Shown piece after piece: positions 1 to 7,265 of a DNA stretch of 64,000 bases. The DNA comes from JAHEJE01 sp965216335 (GTDB taxonomy: Bacteria > Pseudomonadota > Alphaproteobacteria > Rhizobiales > Aestuariivirgaceae). The DNA lies in the NCBI GenBank assembly GCA_965216335.1, contig OZ244154.1, positions 1-64,000 on the forward strand, given 5' to 3'. Under the pieces are notes generated by a model. It saw nothing but the letters and a program-made list of their open reading frames with translations, ran no database searches and had not been told where the DNA came from. Both the position numbers and the translations under genes were made by a program. How positions within the stretch are numbered: the first letter of the stretch is position 1; each line of letters starts with the position of its first letter.

Positions 1-1020
1 CAGGACATCCAGACCGCCGAAGGCGTTCTTGCCGACCGCCGCAGTTCCGATGATCTGAGCACCGACGAACTGCGCAACCGGGTTCAGCGCAACCGCACGC
101 TGCTGCGCAGCGGCCGGTTCGAGCAACGCCATTCAACCCGCCTTCGCGAGCGTCTGCGGGCTGACCGCAGAGAGCTGCGCCAGCGCCTGGAAGCCCGGCG
201 CACCGGCCAGGACGGGTTCCGGCAGCGGGACCAGCGCCAGTTCGAGGGCCGGCTGCTGAGTGGCGACGTGCGCCCGTCACACGCCCTGCGCACCGCGCGG
301 CTGTCGGCCCGTGTCCACAAGACGCGCGATCTTCTGGCCCGTGACGACCTGACATACCGCGAGCGCACCCGGCTGCTCGACCTGTTGGAGAGCGACCGGC
401 GCGAACTGCGCAGCCGTTTGCGGCATCGCCGCGACCGGCGCCGTGGCGATCTCAGCCGCTGGCTGCGCAACAACGAGATCAACATCGTCATCGCCCCGCC
501 GAGCGCCTATGCCCCGCGTGACGACATCGCCTTTGCCGAGGTCGACGATGAACTGATCGAGCGCCAGCTGGTCGCCCCGCCGCGCTATCGCATCGACCGG
601 CGTTACTCGTTCGACGAGTACCGCCGCCAGCCCGACCTGCGCCATGCCATGCCGGCGATCGACGTCGACAGCATCAACTTCGGCTTCAACGAGAGCTTCG
701 TGCGCGAGGAAGAGATCGACCAGCTCGAACGCCTCGGCGCGGTCATCGAACGCATCGTCGCCAAAAACCCCGGAGAGGTGTTCCTGATCGAGGGGCACAC
801 GGATGCCGTCGGCTCGCCGGAGTACAACCTGCGGCTGTCGCGCGAACGCGCCGAGGCCGTGCGCCGGGCGCTGCTCGACTACTTCGTCATCGACCAGCGC
901 AACCTGGAAACGATCGGCTACGGCGAGCAGTACCTGAAAATCCCGACGCCCGAGGCTGAGGAAGAAAACCGCCGCGTCTCGGTCCGCCGCATCACCCCGC
1001 TGCTGGCCGGGCGCCAGTAG
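1..1020 (+). CDS. OmpA-family outer-membrane/peptidoglycan-anchoring protein, 5' truncated by the window
   Basis: The frame is open from base 1, so the gene starts upstream. The last ~110 residues form an OmpA C-terminal domain, which binds peptidoglycan in the periplasm: a motif like INFGFNESFV, then LIEGHTDAVGS, LSRERAEAVRRALL and IGYGEQ, followed by RRVSVRR. About 200 visible residues before it are unusually rich in Arg, Leu, Asp and Glu, with repeated RLR..R/RRELR blocks, probably a charged helical or coiled-coil stalk. This resembles OmpA-domain proteins with long low-complexity linkers in Hyphomicrobiales. The family is clear; the physiological role is not. A large palindromic repeat follows the stop. 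Confidence 0.85.
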   Translation, partial: QDIQTAEGVLADRRSSDDLSTDELRNRVQRNRTLLRSGRFEQRHSTRLRERLRADRRELRQRLEARRTGQDGFRQRDQRQFEGRLLSGDVRPSHALRTARLSARVHKTRDLLARDDLTYRERTRLLDLLESDRRELRSRLRHRRDRRRGDLSRWLRNNEINIVIAPPSAYAPRDDIAFAEVDDELIERQLVAPPRYRIDRRYSFDEYRRQPDLRHAMPAIDVDSINFGFNESFVREEEIDQLERLGAVIERIVAKNPGEVFLIEGHTDAVGSPEYNLRLSRERAEAVRRALLDYFVIDQRNLETIGYGEQYLKIPTPEAEEENRRVSVRRITPLLAGRQ

Positions 1021-1076
1021 CGCGCCAGCACAGGCCCAGCCTTGCGTCACTGCTGTCCGGTTTAGCGAAAAAGCCT

Positions 1077-1196
1077 CCTTCCCCCAGAAAGGGGGAAGGT
1101 TGGGATGGGGGTTGATGGCGGTGCAATGCACAGTGAAATCAATGTGTTGTGCGGCCATCAACCCCCTCCCTAACCCTCCCCCTTTCTGAGGGAGGG
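1077..1196. repeat. Large palindromic intergenic repeat, family A, copy 1
   Basis: This fills most of the 400-bp gap before ndk. Two arms of about 50 bases are inverted copies of each other. Each arm ends in its own small hairpin (CTTCCCCC-AGAAA-GGGGGAAG type), and the inner edge carries TTGATGGCGGTGCA, matched by the inverse on the other side. Two more copies lie at 1991-2112 and 9891-10014. The rest of 1021-1420 shows only the ndk upstream region. Confidence 0.85.
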
Positions 1197-1420
1197 AACA
1201 TTTCGGGCAAGACCGAGTTCATGCCCGGCATGTGCAAGAAGTTGTTTTGGCGTTGTTTTTGAACGGCTTGTCACATTCATCGGGACGCCAATCCGGGCAG
1301 CCTCAACGGTGAGCCGGGGTTTGTTTTCCGTCAGCTATCGCTTGAAGCCCTGCTGCCCCGCCGCTATAAGGCGCGGCATCTGATTTGCTTTTCACCACAA
1401 CCGACAAGGACCGACCCGCC

Positions 1421-1840
1421 ATGACCGAGCGCACCCTTTCGATCATCAAGCCCGATGCCACCCGCCGCAATATCACCGGCAAGGTGATCGCCAAGCTGGA
1501 GGAGGCAGGGCTTCGTGTCGTGGCGCAAAAGCGCGTCAGGTGGTCGAAGGCCGATGCCGAGCAGTTCTATGCCGTGCACGCCGAACGCCCGTTCTTCGGC
1601 GAACTGGTCGACTTCATGACCTCCGGCCCGATCGTCCTGCAGGTGCTGGAAGGCGACAATGCCGTGGCCCGCAACCGCGAGGCGATGGGCGCCACCAACC
1701 CGGCCGATGCCGCCGCCGGCACCATCCGCGCCGAGTTCGCCGAAAGCCTGGAGGCCAACTCCGTGCACGGCTCCGACTCCCCCGAAAACGCCGCCAAGGA
1801 AATCGCCCAATGCTTCACCCCCAACGAAATCGTCGGCTAG
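1421..1840 (+). CDS. ndk: Nucleoside diphosphate kinase
   Basis: This 139-residue cytosolic enzyme moves the gamma phosphate from NTPs to NDPs through a phosphohistidine. The N-terminus TLSIIKPDA and the active-site motif NSVHGSD (His116) are diagnostic, and the length is normal for bacterial Ndk. An in-frame ATG 36 bases upstream would add 12 residues. The start at 1421 is preferred because the protein then begins MTERTLSI like other Ndk proteins and AAGGA lies about 10 bases upstream. It is flanked on both sides by family A palindromic repeats and looks monocistronic. Confidence 0.97.
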   Translation: MTERTLSIIKPDATRRNITGKVIAKLEEAGLRVVAQKRVRWSKADAEQFYAVHAERPFFGELVDFMTSGPIVLQVLEGDNAVARNREAMGATNPADAAAGTIRAEFAESLEANSVHGSDSPENAAKEIAQCFTPNEIVG

Positions 1841-1990
1841 TACCTGCGGTACATGCGTTCGTTTGCTGATGTGTGTACCGTGTTGAGATGACTGCGGTTT
1901 TCCTCTTGGGTGGGTGCCGGTTGCCCGGGCATCTCTGGAACCGGTCATCACCGCGCTCGTTCCACAGATGCCCGGTTTAGCGGTGATTAC

Positions 1991-2112
1991 CCCTTCCCCC
2001 AGAAAGGGGGAAGGTGGGGATGGGGGTTGATGGCGGTGCAATTCGGCAACGATTTCAATCTTTTGCACCGCCATCAATCCCCACCCTAGCCCTCCCCTTT
2101 TCTAGGGGAGGG
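1991..2112. repeat. Large palindromic intergenic repeat, family A, copy 2
   Basis: The arms are about 50 bases each and roughly three quarters identical when inverted. Both carry the inner TTGATGGCGGTGCA sequence and a terminal GGGG/CCCC mini-hairpin. It lies 150 bases after ndk and is closely related to the copies at 1077 and 9891. Confidence 0.85.
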
Positions 2113-2250
2113 AAAGATTCGAGCCTTGCTGATTCCAAGTCAGACAATCAAAACTCTCGCGCAGATTTTTGATTTTGAAGGGCCTTTTATACTCATCACG
2201 AACTTAGTGCGCCGGGCGATGTGTTCGCACCACCTCCATGGCATTGACTT

Positions 2251-2345
2251 GTCATCCTGGCCGAGCAGAGCGAGTTCCGGAACTCTAAACAGCTCGGCAA
2301 GGCTCAGAGATCCCGGATATGGCCGAGCGGCCATTCCGGGATGAC
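2251..2345. repeat. REP pair with GTCATCC / GGATGAC ends
   Basis: A short interspersed palindromic unit bounded by GTCATCCTGG and CCGGGATGAC, with further inner pairing (GCTCGGC/GCCGAGC). It has the same end type as the REP pairs at 6490-6575 and 6610-6728. The remaining gap between ndk and the next gene (1841-2563) holds this unit, the family A repeat and a terminator; no gene is seen. Confidence 0.6.
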
Positions 2346-2444
2346 ACAGATTCGGTAATATCGCCCGATGCTCTAGGCCGGTCATGACAGTGCCCGTTCC
2401 GGAAATGACGAAATCGGGAGTCTTCGCAGCGGCTGCTGGTCGTC

Positions 2445-2479
2445 AATAAGAAGAACCCCGGCGCCATGGGCGACCGGGG
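2445..2479 (-). terminator. Rho-independent terminator of the small secreted-protein gene
   Basis: Read on the minus strand, a GC-rich stem (CCCCGGTCGCC with GGCGCCGGGG, loop CAT) is followed by TTCTTCTTATT. It lies about 85 bases past the stop of the gene at 2564-2953. On the plus strand the same stem is followed by TTTGCTGTTT, so it may work in both directions. Confidence 0.65.
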
Positions 2480-2563
2480 TTTGCTGTTTCTGCCTGTGTG
2501 GAAAACCGCAGCCACATCACCGCGAGACGCACGTCGGCAATACGAACGTCTGCGTCACCGGCG

Positions 2564-2953
2564 TTAGATGCGGAATTTGCCGAGGACGCGGCCGGTGCGG
2601 GCGCTGACGCTGATGTAGTAGCGCTTGCCGTGGCGGCTGGCCTTGAAGCCGTAACGGCGGCCACGGCAGTCGGCGATCGCGATGTGATGGAAGCCGCGGT
2701 CACGCAGCATGTAGCGGATGTCGTTGCAGCTCATCCGGCGGTAATAGGGCCGCGGCGCGGGAGCATAGTGACGGTAATGCGTGCGCTGATCGTAATAGGG
2801 CGCCGGGGCGGCGTAGCCGTAGCTGTAGCCATGGTAGGGCACACCGACACCGATGTGAAACTGGACGTTCGACCCGGCCTTGGCCTCGCCCGGCTGGAAG
2901 GCGAAAACGGATGCTGCAACGGCGGCAGCGGCGATCATCGTAGACTTGAACAT
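2564..2953 (-). CDS. Small secreted protein with Tyr/Pro/His-rich linker and C-terminal basic domain
   Basis: This 129-residue protein has a signal peptide (MFKSTMIAAAAVAASVFAF, cleavage near EAKA). A low-complexity stretch rich in Tyr, His, Pro and Gly follows (about residues 35-70). A compact C-terminal domain contains SCNDIRYMLRDRGF and a DCRGRRYGF segment with two Cys. Similar small exported proteins are common in Hyphomicrobiales and remain uncharacterised; the C-terminal pattern recalls short PepSY-like folds, which is inference. The start is fixed by GAGGAGG 10 bases upstream, and the longer open frame upstream lacks a signal peptide. It is monocistronic, with a terminator behind it. 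Confidence 0.8.
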   Translation of the reverse strand: MFKSTMIAAAAVAASVFAFQPGEAKAGSNVQFHIGVGVPYHGYSYGYAAPAPYYDQRTHYRHYAPAPRPYYRRMSCNDIRYMLRDRGFHHIAIADCRGRRYGFKASRHGKRYYISVSARTGRVLGKFRI

Positions 2954-3099
2954 TGAAAGGTCCTCCTCAAAACCTCTGAAACCCGACACCACCAGCTCCA
3001 CCTGGTGTGTTCGATGGCGGCAACCTACACGGACCAACCTGAACGCAACCGGAAGCGGGCGTTCATTTGGGGTTCAGGGAGGTTAACGGCGAGGAATGT

Positions 3100-4332
3100 C
3101 TACTCTAGCAGCTCTTCCTCCCACGGATACCCCGACAGCGCCTCATACCCATCCTCGGTGACCAGCACCTGTTGCTCCAGCTTCACCCCATCGCACTCAC
3201 CCACGGCGCCGATGTAGCTTTCTATGCATAGGACCATGCCGGGTTCGATCACCCCGTCATAGGCGACCGGGCCGCGGTGGGCGTAGTTGATGCGCGGGAC
3301 CTCGTCGCACATGCCGACGGCGTGGACGACGCACGGATAGGCCTGGAGCTGGAACTCCTCGGGCACCGGCCAGGCGGCGGCCTGGAACGCGCTCAGGGTG
3401 ATACCGGGGCGCACCAGGGCAAGGTTGTGCTCGATCTCGTCGAGGGCGTAGCGGTAGAGCTGTTTCTGGCGTTTCGTCGGGCGCGCCGGGCCGCAGTGGA
3501 AGGTGCGCGAGATGTCGGCGAAATAGCCGAACGGGCCGACCATGTCGGTGTCGAAAGCAACCAGATCGCCGCTCTCGATGACCCGCGGCGAGGCCTCCTG
3601 CAGCCACGGGTTGGTGCGCGGGCCCGACGCCAGCATGCGCCCGTCGTGCCAGGCGCCGTTATTGGCCAGATTGGCATAGTTGAGCAGGCCCCACAGCTGC
3701 AGCTCGGTGATGCCGGGCCGGAGCGCCTCGCGCATCTTGGCGATGCCGTGCTCGGCGACGGCCACCGCCCAGCGGATGCATTCGACTTCCTCCGGCGACT
3801 TGATGATCCGGGCCTCCTCGGCGATCGGCGTGCCGTCGATCACCTCCAGCCCGCGCTGCAGCAGCGCCTGGGTGAGGCTCGGGTTGATGTATTCAGCCGC
3901 CACGCGCCGGCTGTCCGAGCCGATTTCGGCCAGGTAGTTGACCATGTCGTCGGCCAGCCGCCGGGTGTATTCCGGCAGCTCGGTGCCGGCATCGAAGAAC
4001 GAGAACGGCTGGCCCTCGCGGGTCTCATCCGCGCCCGGCGGCACGCCGTAGCCGTTGAACATAACCGTCGGCCCGTCCTGGGCGAGGAACATGTAGGTCG
4101 AGGGGACGTGGGCCTGGAACAGCTGGTAGGTCTGGTACTCCGCCGCATAGCGCAGGCTCAAGGGGTTGTGCAGCATCAGCACCGCCACATCGGCCCGCGC
4201 CATCGCGGCGCGCAGGCGGGCCTTGCGGTAGGCGTCGAGCGCCGCGAAGTCGATCTCGGGAACGGGGCGGGTCTTCGACAGATCGGCCCAGCCGCCATCG
4301 AGCACAAGCTGGTCGGGGGAGGGGGTGGTCAT
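3100..4332 (-). CDS. M24-family metallohydrolase, DddP-like (possible DMSP lyase or Xaa-Pro peptidase relative)
   Basis: This 410-residue protein has the pita-bread fold layout: an N-terminal creatinase-like half (about 30-175) and a C-terminal catalytic half. All five classes of M24 metal ligand are visible: D261-x-D263, D273 in DISRT, H337 in VVHAVG, E371 in CIES and E386 in KLEQQ. The D-D-D and E-E spacings and neighbouring text (LASGPRTNPW, EPGMVLC, ITEDGYE-type end) closely follow DddP, the M24 enzyme that splits dimethylsulfoniopropionate, as I remember it. M24 peptidases of unknown substrate share these features, so DMSP lyase activity is a hypothesis. The start is the ATG giving MTTPSPD; the open frame upstream is repeat DNA. 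No DMSP transporter lies beside it. Confidence 0.8.
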   Translation of the reverse strand: MTTPSPDQLVLDGGWADLSKTRPVPEIDFAALDAYRKARLRAAMARADVAVLMLHNPLSLRYAAEYQTYQLFQAHVPSTYMFLAQDGPTVMFNGYGVPPGADETREGQPFSFFDAGTELPEYTRRLADDMVNYLAEIGSDSRRVAAEYINPSLTQALLQRGLEVIDGTPIAEEARIIKSPEEVECIRWAVAVAEHGIAKMREALRPGITELQLWGLLNYANLANNGAWHDGRMLASGPRTNPWLQEASPRVIESGDLVAFDTDMVGPFGYFADISRTFHCGPARPTKRQKQLYRYALDEIEHNLALVRPGITLSAFQAAAWPVPEEFQLQAYPCVVHAVGMCDEVPRINYAHRGPVAYDGVIEPGMVLCIESYIGAVGECDGVKLEQQVLVTEDGYEALSGYPWEEELLE

Positions 4333-4424
4333 CGGCGCAGGTTCCGCTTGCAAGTGGGGTACGCAGAGAATTGTGCAATGCAATTCGCGCACTGAGTCAA
4401 TTGGAATCTGCGGCACCCCCGGCA

Positions 4425-4653
4425 CCCCGGGCGGCTGACGCCGCCACCCCCTCATCCGGCCGCTGACGCGGCCACCTTCTCCCGCCAGGGGAGAAGGGTA
4501 ATACCCCTCTCCCCTGGCGGGAGAGGGAGGGGCCCATCGCGTCAGCGATGGGAGGGTGAGGGGGTGGGCGGTGCATCGATACACACCGGCGCCGCGCCGC
4601 TGTACGCCTGCACCCCACCCTGACCCTCCCCACAAGGGGGAGGGGACGCCACC
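4425..4653. repeat. Compound palindromic repeat, family B, copy 1
   Basis: A chain of hairpins fills the gap 4333-4766: CCCCTCATCCGGCCGCTGAC followed by a GCGGCC stem, an inverted pair TCTCCCGCCAGGGGAGAAGG / CTCTCCCCTGGCGGGAGAGG, an ATCGCGTCAGCGAT stem, and a final CCCTCCCCACAAGGGGGAGGG hairpin. A related compound unit lies at 6810-7074. This type is familiar from many Hyphomicrobiales genomes. Confidence 0.75.
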
Positions 4654-4766
4654 GCCTCTCGCCCGGCGATAACGAAACCTGTGGTGCGCTGCGGCACGCA
4701 GGTTGCAATCCCACCTTGAGGGCCGCAGAGTATTCACAGCACGAATACCAGCAACCGGCACGGCGC

Positions 4767-6479
4767 ATGGAGATCAAAGACAGACAACAGCTTGAAGACT
4801 GGATGAAGACCCAGCCAAAAGACGTCTGTGTGATCATCGCGGCGAGGGCGGCGCTGAGGGTGTTGCCTGCGATCGTCACAACGTTGAGGCAGTACCCTGA
4901 TGACTTTGCCGCTCGATTTGCTTTACCCATCTTTCGCGCCGACGCCGTTGCATGGTTTGCTGGGGCCTGGCCACATAGTGGACAGCTAGGAAGAAAAGCG
5001 AGCAATGCCGCCAATGTTGCCGGTGATGCCGCCTCTGCTGGGGGGCATCCTGTCCACGCGACTGACAGGGCTATTGTCTATTCTGGCAACCGCGTTGCCA
5101 GTGCCGCCGCCTCTGCGGCCCGCGTCGTTGCTGACAGTGCTGGTTTCTTTGCCACCGTCGCAGTTGACACCGCCGCAATTGCCGCCACCGCAACTGACGG
5201 CTCCACCTTTGCCTTGTCAGAGGACGTTGAGGTTGTTGGAAGGGTTTCGCATCCAGCTCGTCGGCTATCTCACGAGGCGATTTGGATTGATAGCATTCCA
5301 GACATCATGCCGATATTGTGGCGGCGCCTCAAAGAAAACCTGCCGCCCGAGGACGATTGGAACGTCTGGATCGACTGGTACGAACGCCGCCTCACCGGCA
5401 ATCGCGGCCCGGTCGAATACGAGCAAATCTTCGTCGACATCGAAGACGACCTGTGGTCCAAAGGCCCTGCCGCCGTCAACGCCCACATCAAGCAGCGGCT
5501 TGCGGAGTTGGAAGGTGGGGACGGTGACGGCGAGGTCTTTGCGCAGCGTCCGTCAGCGTTTGCCTTTCACGAGTCCGGCGGAAAGATCGTCGCGACGCCG
5601 CAGAGCGATCTGCCGGCTGATCCTGCATTTGCAGTGGCCCTCTACGATGAGGTGAAGCGCAAGGCGCAGGCGCTTGAAGAGCGGCTGCAGAACACCAACG
5701 CTGCTCCAAGGGTCAAGCAGTCGGTTGCCAACATTCTCGAAGCGTTGGGAGACACCTTGGATGATGTCAATCCGGCGATCCTGCTGATGCGTCAGCGCAG
5801 TCTGGACGCCGACACCCGTGCTTACGACACCGATGAGGGCCGCGCCGAATTGTATCCCGATGCCATTGCGGAGTTGTACGACGCGGCCGCCAGCGTGAAC
5901 GACCTGTTGTCCGTGTTCGCCATCGTCCAGTCCATCATGGCAAATGCCATCACGGTCGAGGTGCAAACCCAGGACATCGGGGCGGTTCAGGCCCACCTCA
6001 GTGAAATCCGCGCCGGGGCATCCGGCTCCGACCTCGTCGATCAATCCGCTTCGGATGCGCTTAACGCTTTGGATGCTGATGTTGCCAAGGCAACCGAGGA
6101 CATGGAAACCGCCACCAGCGATGAAGAAGAAGCCGAGGCGCGCGCCCGCCAGGCCAGGATTGTCGCCATACAGACCCTGGACCATCGCAATTTCGTCGCA
6201 CGTGTGTTCAGCCGTGTGTCGAGGGAAATGGCTGAGGTTGGGGCTGAAAACTGGGCTGAAGCCAGGAAGGGACTGAAAAAGGGAACAGGACAAATTGTAG
6301 AGACAGGCTGGAAGGCATCCCCTGCAGCGGCCTTGGCAGCCATGCTTTTGCATCCGGTAGCCGGACTGGCGGTCTACCTTCGCGCTTTCTACAGCCTGGC
6401 AAAGAGCCCTCCGGCCAAGAGCCTTGAAAAGGCCAAGCGGGAGAAGCCCCCGAAGGATGATGGAGGGGTAGAAACCTAG
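4767..6479 (+). CDS. Large uncharacterised protein with Ala-rich middle region and W-rich module
   Basis: About 570 residues, not a named family that I recognise. The N-terminus (LEDWMKTQPKDVCVIIAARA) is followed by an Ala-rich stretch (about residues 75-150, runs such as AASAARVVADSAG). Next comes a Trp-rich segment, DWNVWIDWYERRLTG, then DDLWSKGPAAVNAHI (about 190-245). From memory, this LEDW + Ala repeat + WxxWxDWYxxRL + GPAxVN series recurs in uncharacterised alphaproteobacterial proteins. The C-terminal half is acidic and helical (likely coiled coil, 270-500). It ends with a possible membrane segment (AAALAAMLLHPVAGLAVYL) and a Lys-rich tail. The ATG at 4767 begins MEIKDRQQL; an upstream ATG at 4716 lies in repeat-like sequence. 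Confidence 0.7.
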   Translation: MEIKDRQQLEDWMKTQPKDVCVIIAARAALRVLPAIVTTLRQYPDDFAARFALPIFRADAVAWFAGAWPHSGQLGRKASNAANVAGDAASAGGHPVHATDRAIVYSGNRVASAAASAARVVADSAGFFATVAVDTAAIAATATDGSTFALSEDVEVVGRVSHPARRLSHEAIWIDSIPDIMPILWRRLKENLPPEDDWNVWIDWYERRLTGNRGPVEYEQIFVDIEDDLWSKGPAAVNAHIKQRLAELEGGDGDGEVFAQRPSAFAFHESGGKIVATPQSDLPADPAFAVALYDEVKRKAQALEERLQNTNAAPRVKQSVANILEALGDTLDDVNPAILLMRQRSLDADTRAYDTDEGRAELYPDAIAELYDAAASVNDLLSVFAIVQSIMANAITVEVQTQDIGAVQAHLSEIRAGASGSDLVDQSASDALNALDADVAKATEDMETATSDEEEAEARARQARIVAIQTLDHRNFVARVFSRVSREMAEVGAENWAEARKGLKKGTGQIVETGWKASPAAALAAMLLHPVAGLAVYLRAFYSLAKSPPAKSLEKAKREKPPKDDGGVET

Positions 6480-6489
6480 CCGACCATCC

Positions 6490-6575
6490 GTCATTCCGGC
6501 GCAGGCCGGAATTAAGGTGGGCGGATGAGGGCGAGCAGAACCTCACATCTGGACCCCGGCCTTCGCCGGGGTGAC
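6490..6575. repeat. REP pair with GTCATTCC / GGGGTGAC ends
   Basis: Two REP hairpins face each other: GTCATTCCGGCGCAGGCCGG at the left and ACCCCGGCCTTCGCCGGGGT at the right. It starts 10 bases after the stop of the preceding gene and may stabilise or end its transcript. Confidence 0.7.
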
Positions 6576-6609
6576 GTACCTCGGGTTGGGTTGTCAGTTC
6601 CCCAAAGTT

Positions 6610-6728
6610 GTCATGGCCCGGCTTGACCGGGGCATCCAGTATCCGCTGGGGCTGGTAGGGTTTCACAGGCTGTGCCACGGGCTTGGGCTTGGTGGATACT
6701 GGATCACCCGGTCGAGCCGGGTGATGAC
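6610..6728. repeat. Long inverted REP unit containing ATCCAGTATCC / GGATACTGGAT
   Basis: The outer arms GTCATGGCCCGGCTTGACC and GTCGAGCCGGGTGATGAC enclose inner arms ATCCAGTATCC and GGATACTGGAT, so the whole 119-base unit can fold on itself. The 786-base gap 6480-7265 consists almost entirely of such units; no gene is seen in it. Confidence 0.75.
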
Positions 6729-6809
6729 AAGGCAGGGAGCGTGGCAGTGCGTGTTGGCTGGGGCGAGTGGCGATGGGTGCGGTGCGGGTGCGTTGGTACT
6801 GTCGCGGTG

Positions 6810-7074
6810 GCTCCGCACTCCGGGCGGCTTGTGCCGCCTCCCCCTCATCCGGCCGCTGGCGCGGCCACCGTTCGAGCCTGCAATCGCTCCACTGGAGCGA
6901 TTGCTGATCGCCTCTTACCCCGCCAACGGGAGAAGGAGCAAACCCTCCCCCTTGTGGGGAGGGTGGACAGCGCATATGCGCTGGCCGGGTGGGGTGCGGC
7001 GGTGCCAAAGCATACGGGCGGTGTTGAGCTGAACCGCCTCGCCCCACCCTAGCCCTCCCCACAAGGGGGAGGGA
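6810..7074. repeat. Compound palindromic repeat, family B, copy 2
   Basis: It begins with the CCCCTCATCCGGCCGCTGGC segment seen at 4447, continues with an AATCGCTCC-ACT-GGAGCGATT hairpin, and ends with a large palindrome whose tips are CCCTCCCCCTTGTGGGGAGGG and CCCTCCCCACAAGGGGGAGG. It is related to the unit at 4425-4653. Confidence 0.75.
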
Positions 7075-7265
7075 ACTGGTCCGTGCCGGGTCGCGGGGGG
7101 CGTTGCGCAAGTTCTTCTCACCTGTCGTTGTTCCCAGTTCACCGCGCGGGCCGCAATCGTGGCTACAGTGTCGCAATTTGCTCGGGCCGGGCGTTTTCGG
7201 GCTTTACGGCGACTGGTGAAAATGGCTCTACTGTCGCGACGTGATTTGGCCTGGGAGTGAGCACG

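Noticed and set aside
1077..1196. CRISPR-like repeats
   Set aside because: The palindromic repeats are few, scattered and not separated by uniform spacers; no cas genes are present.
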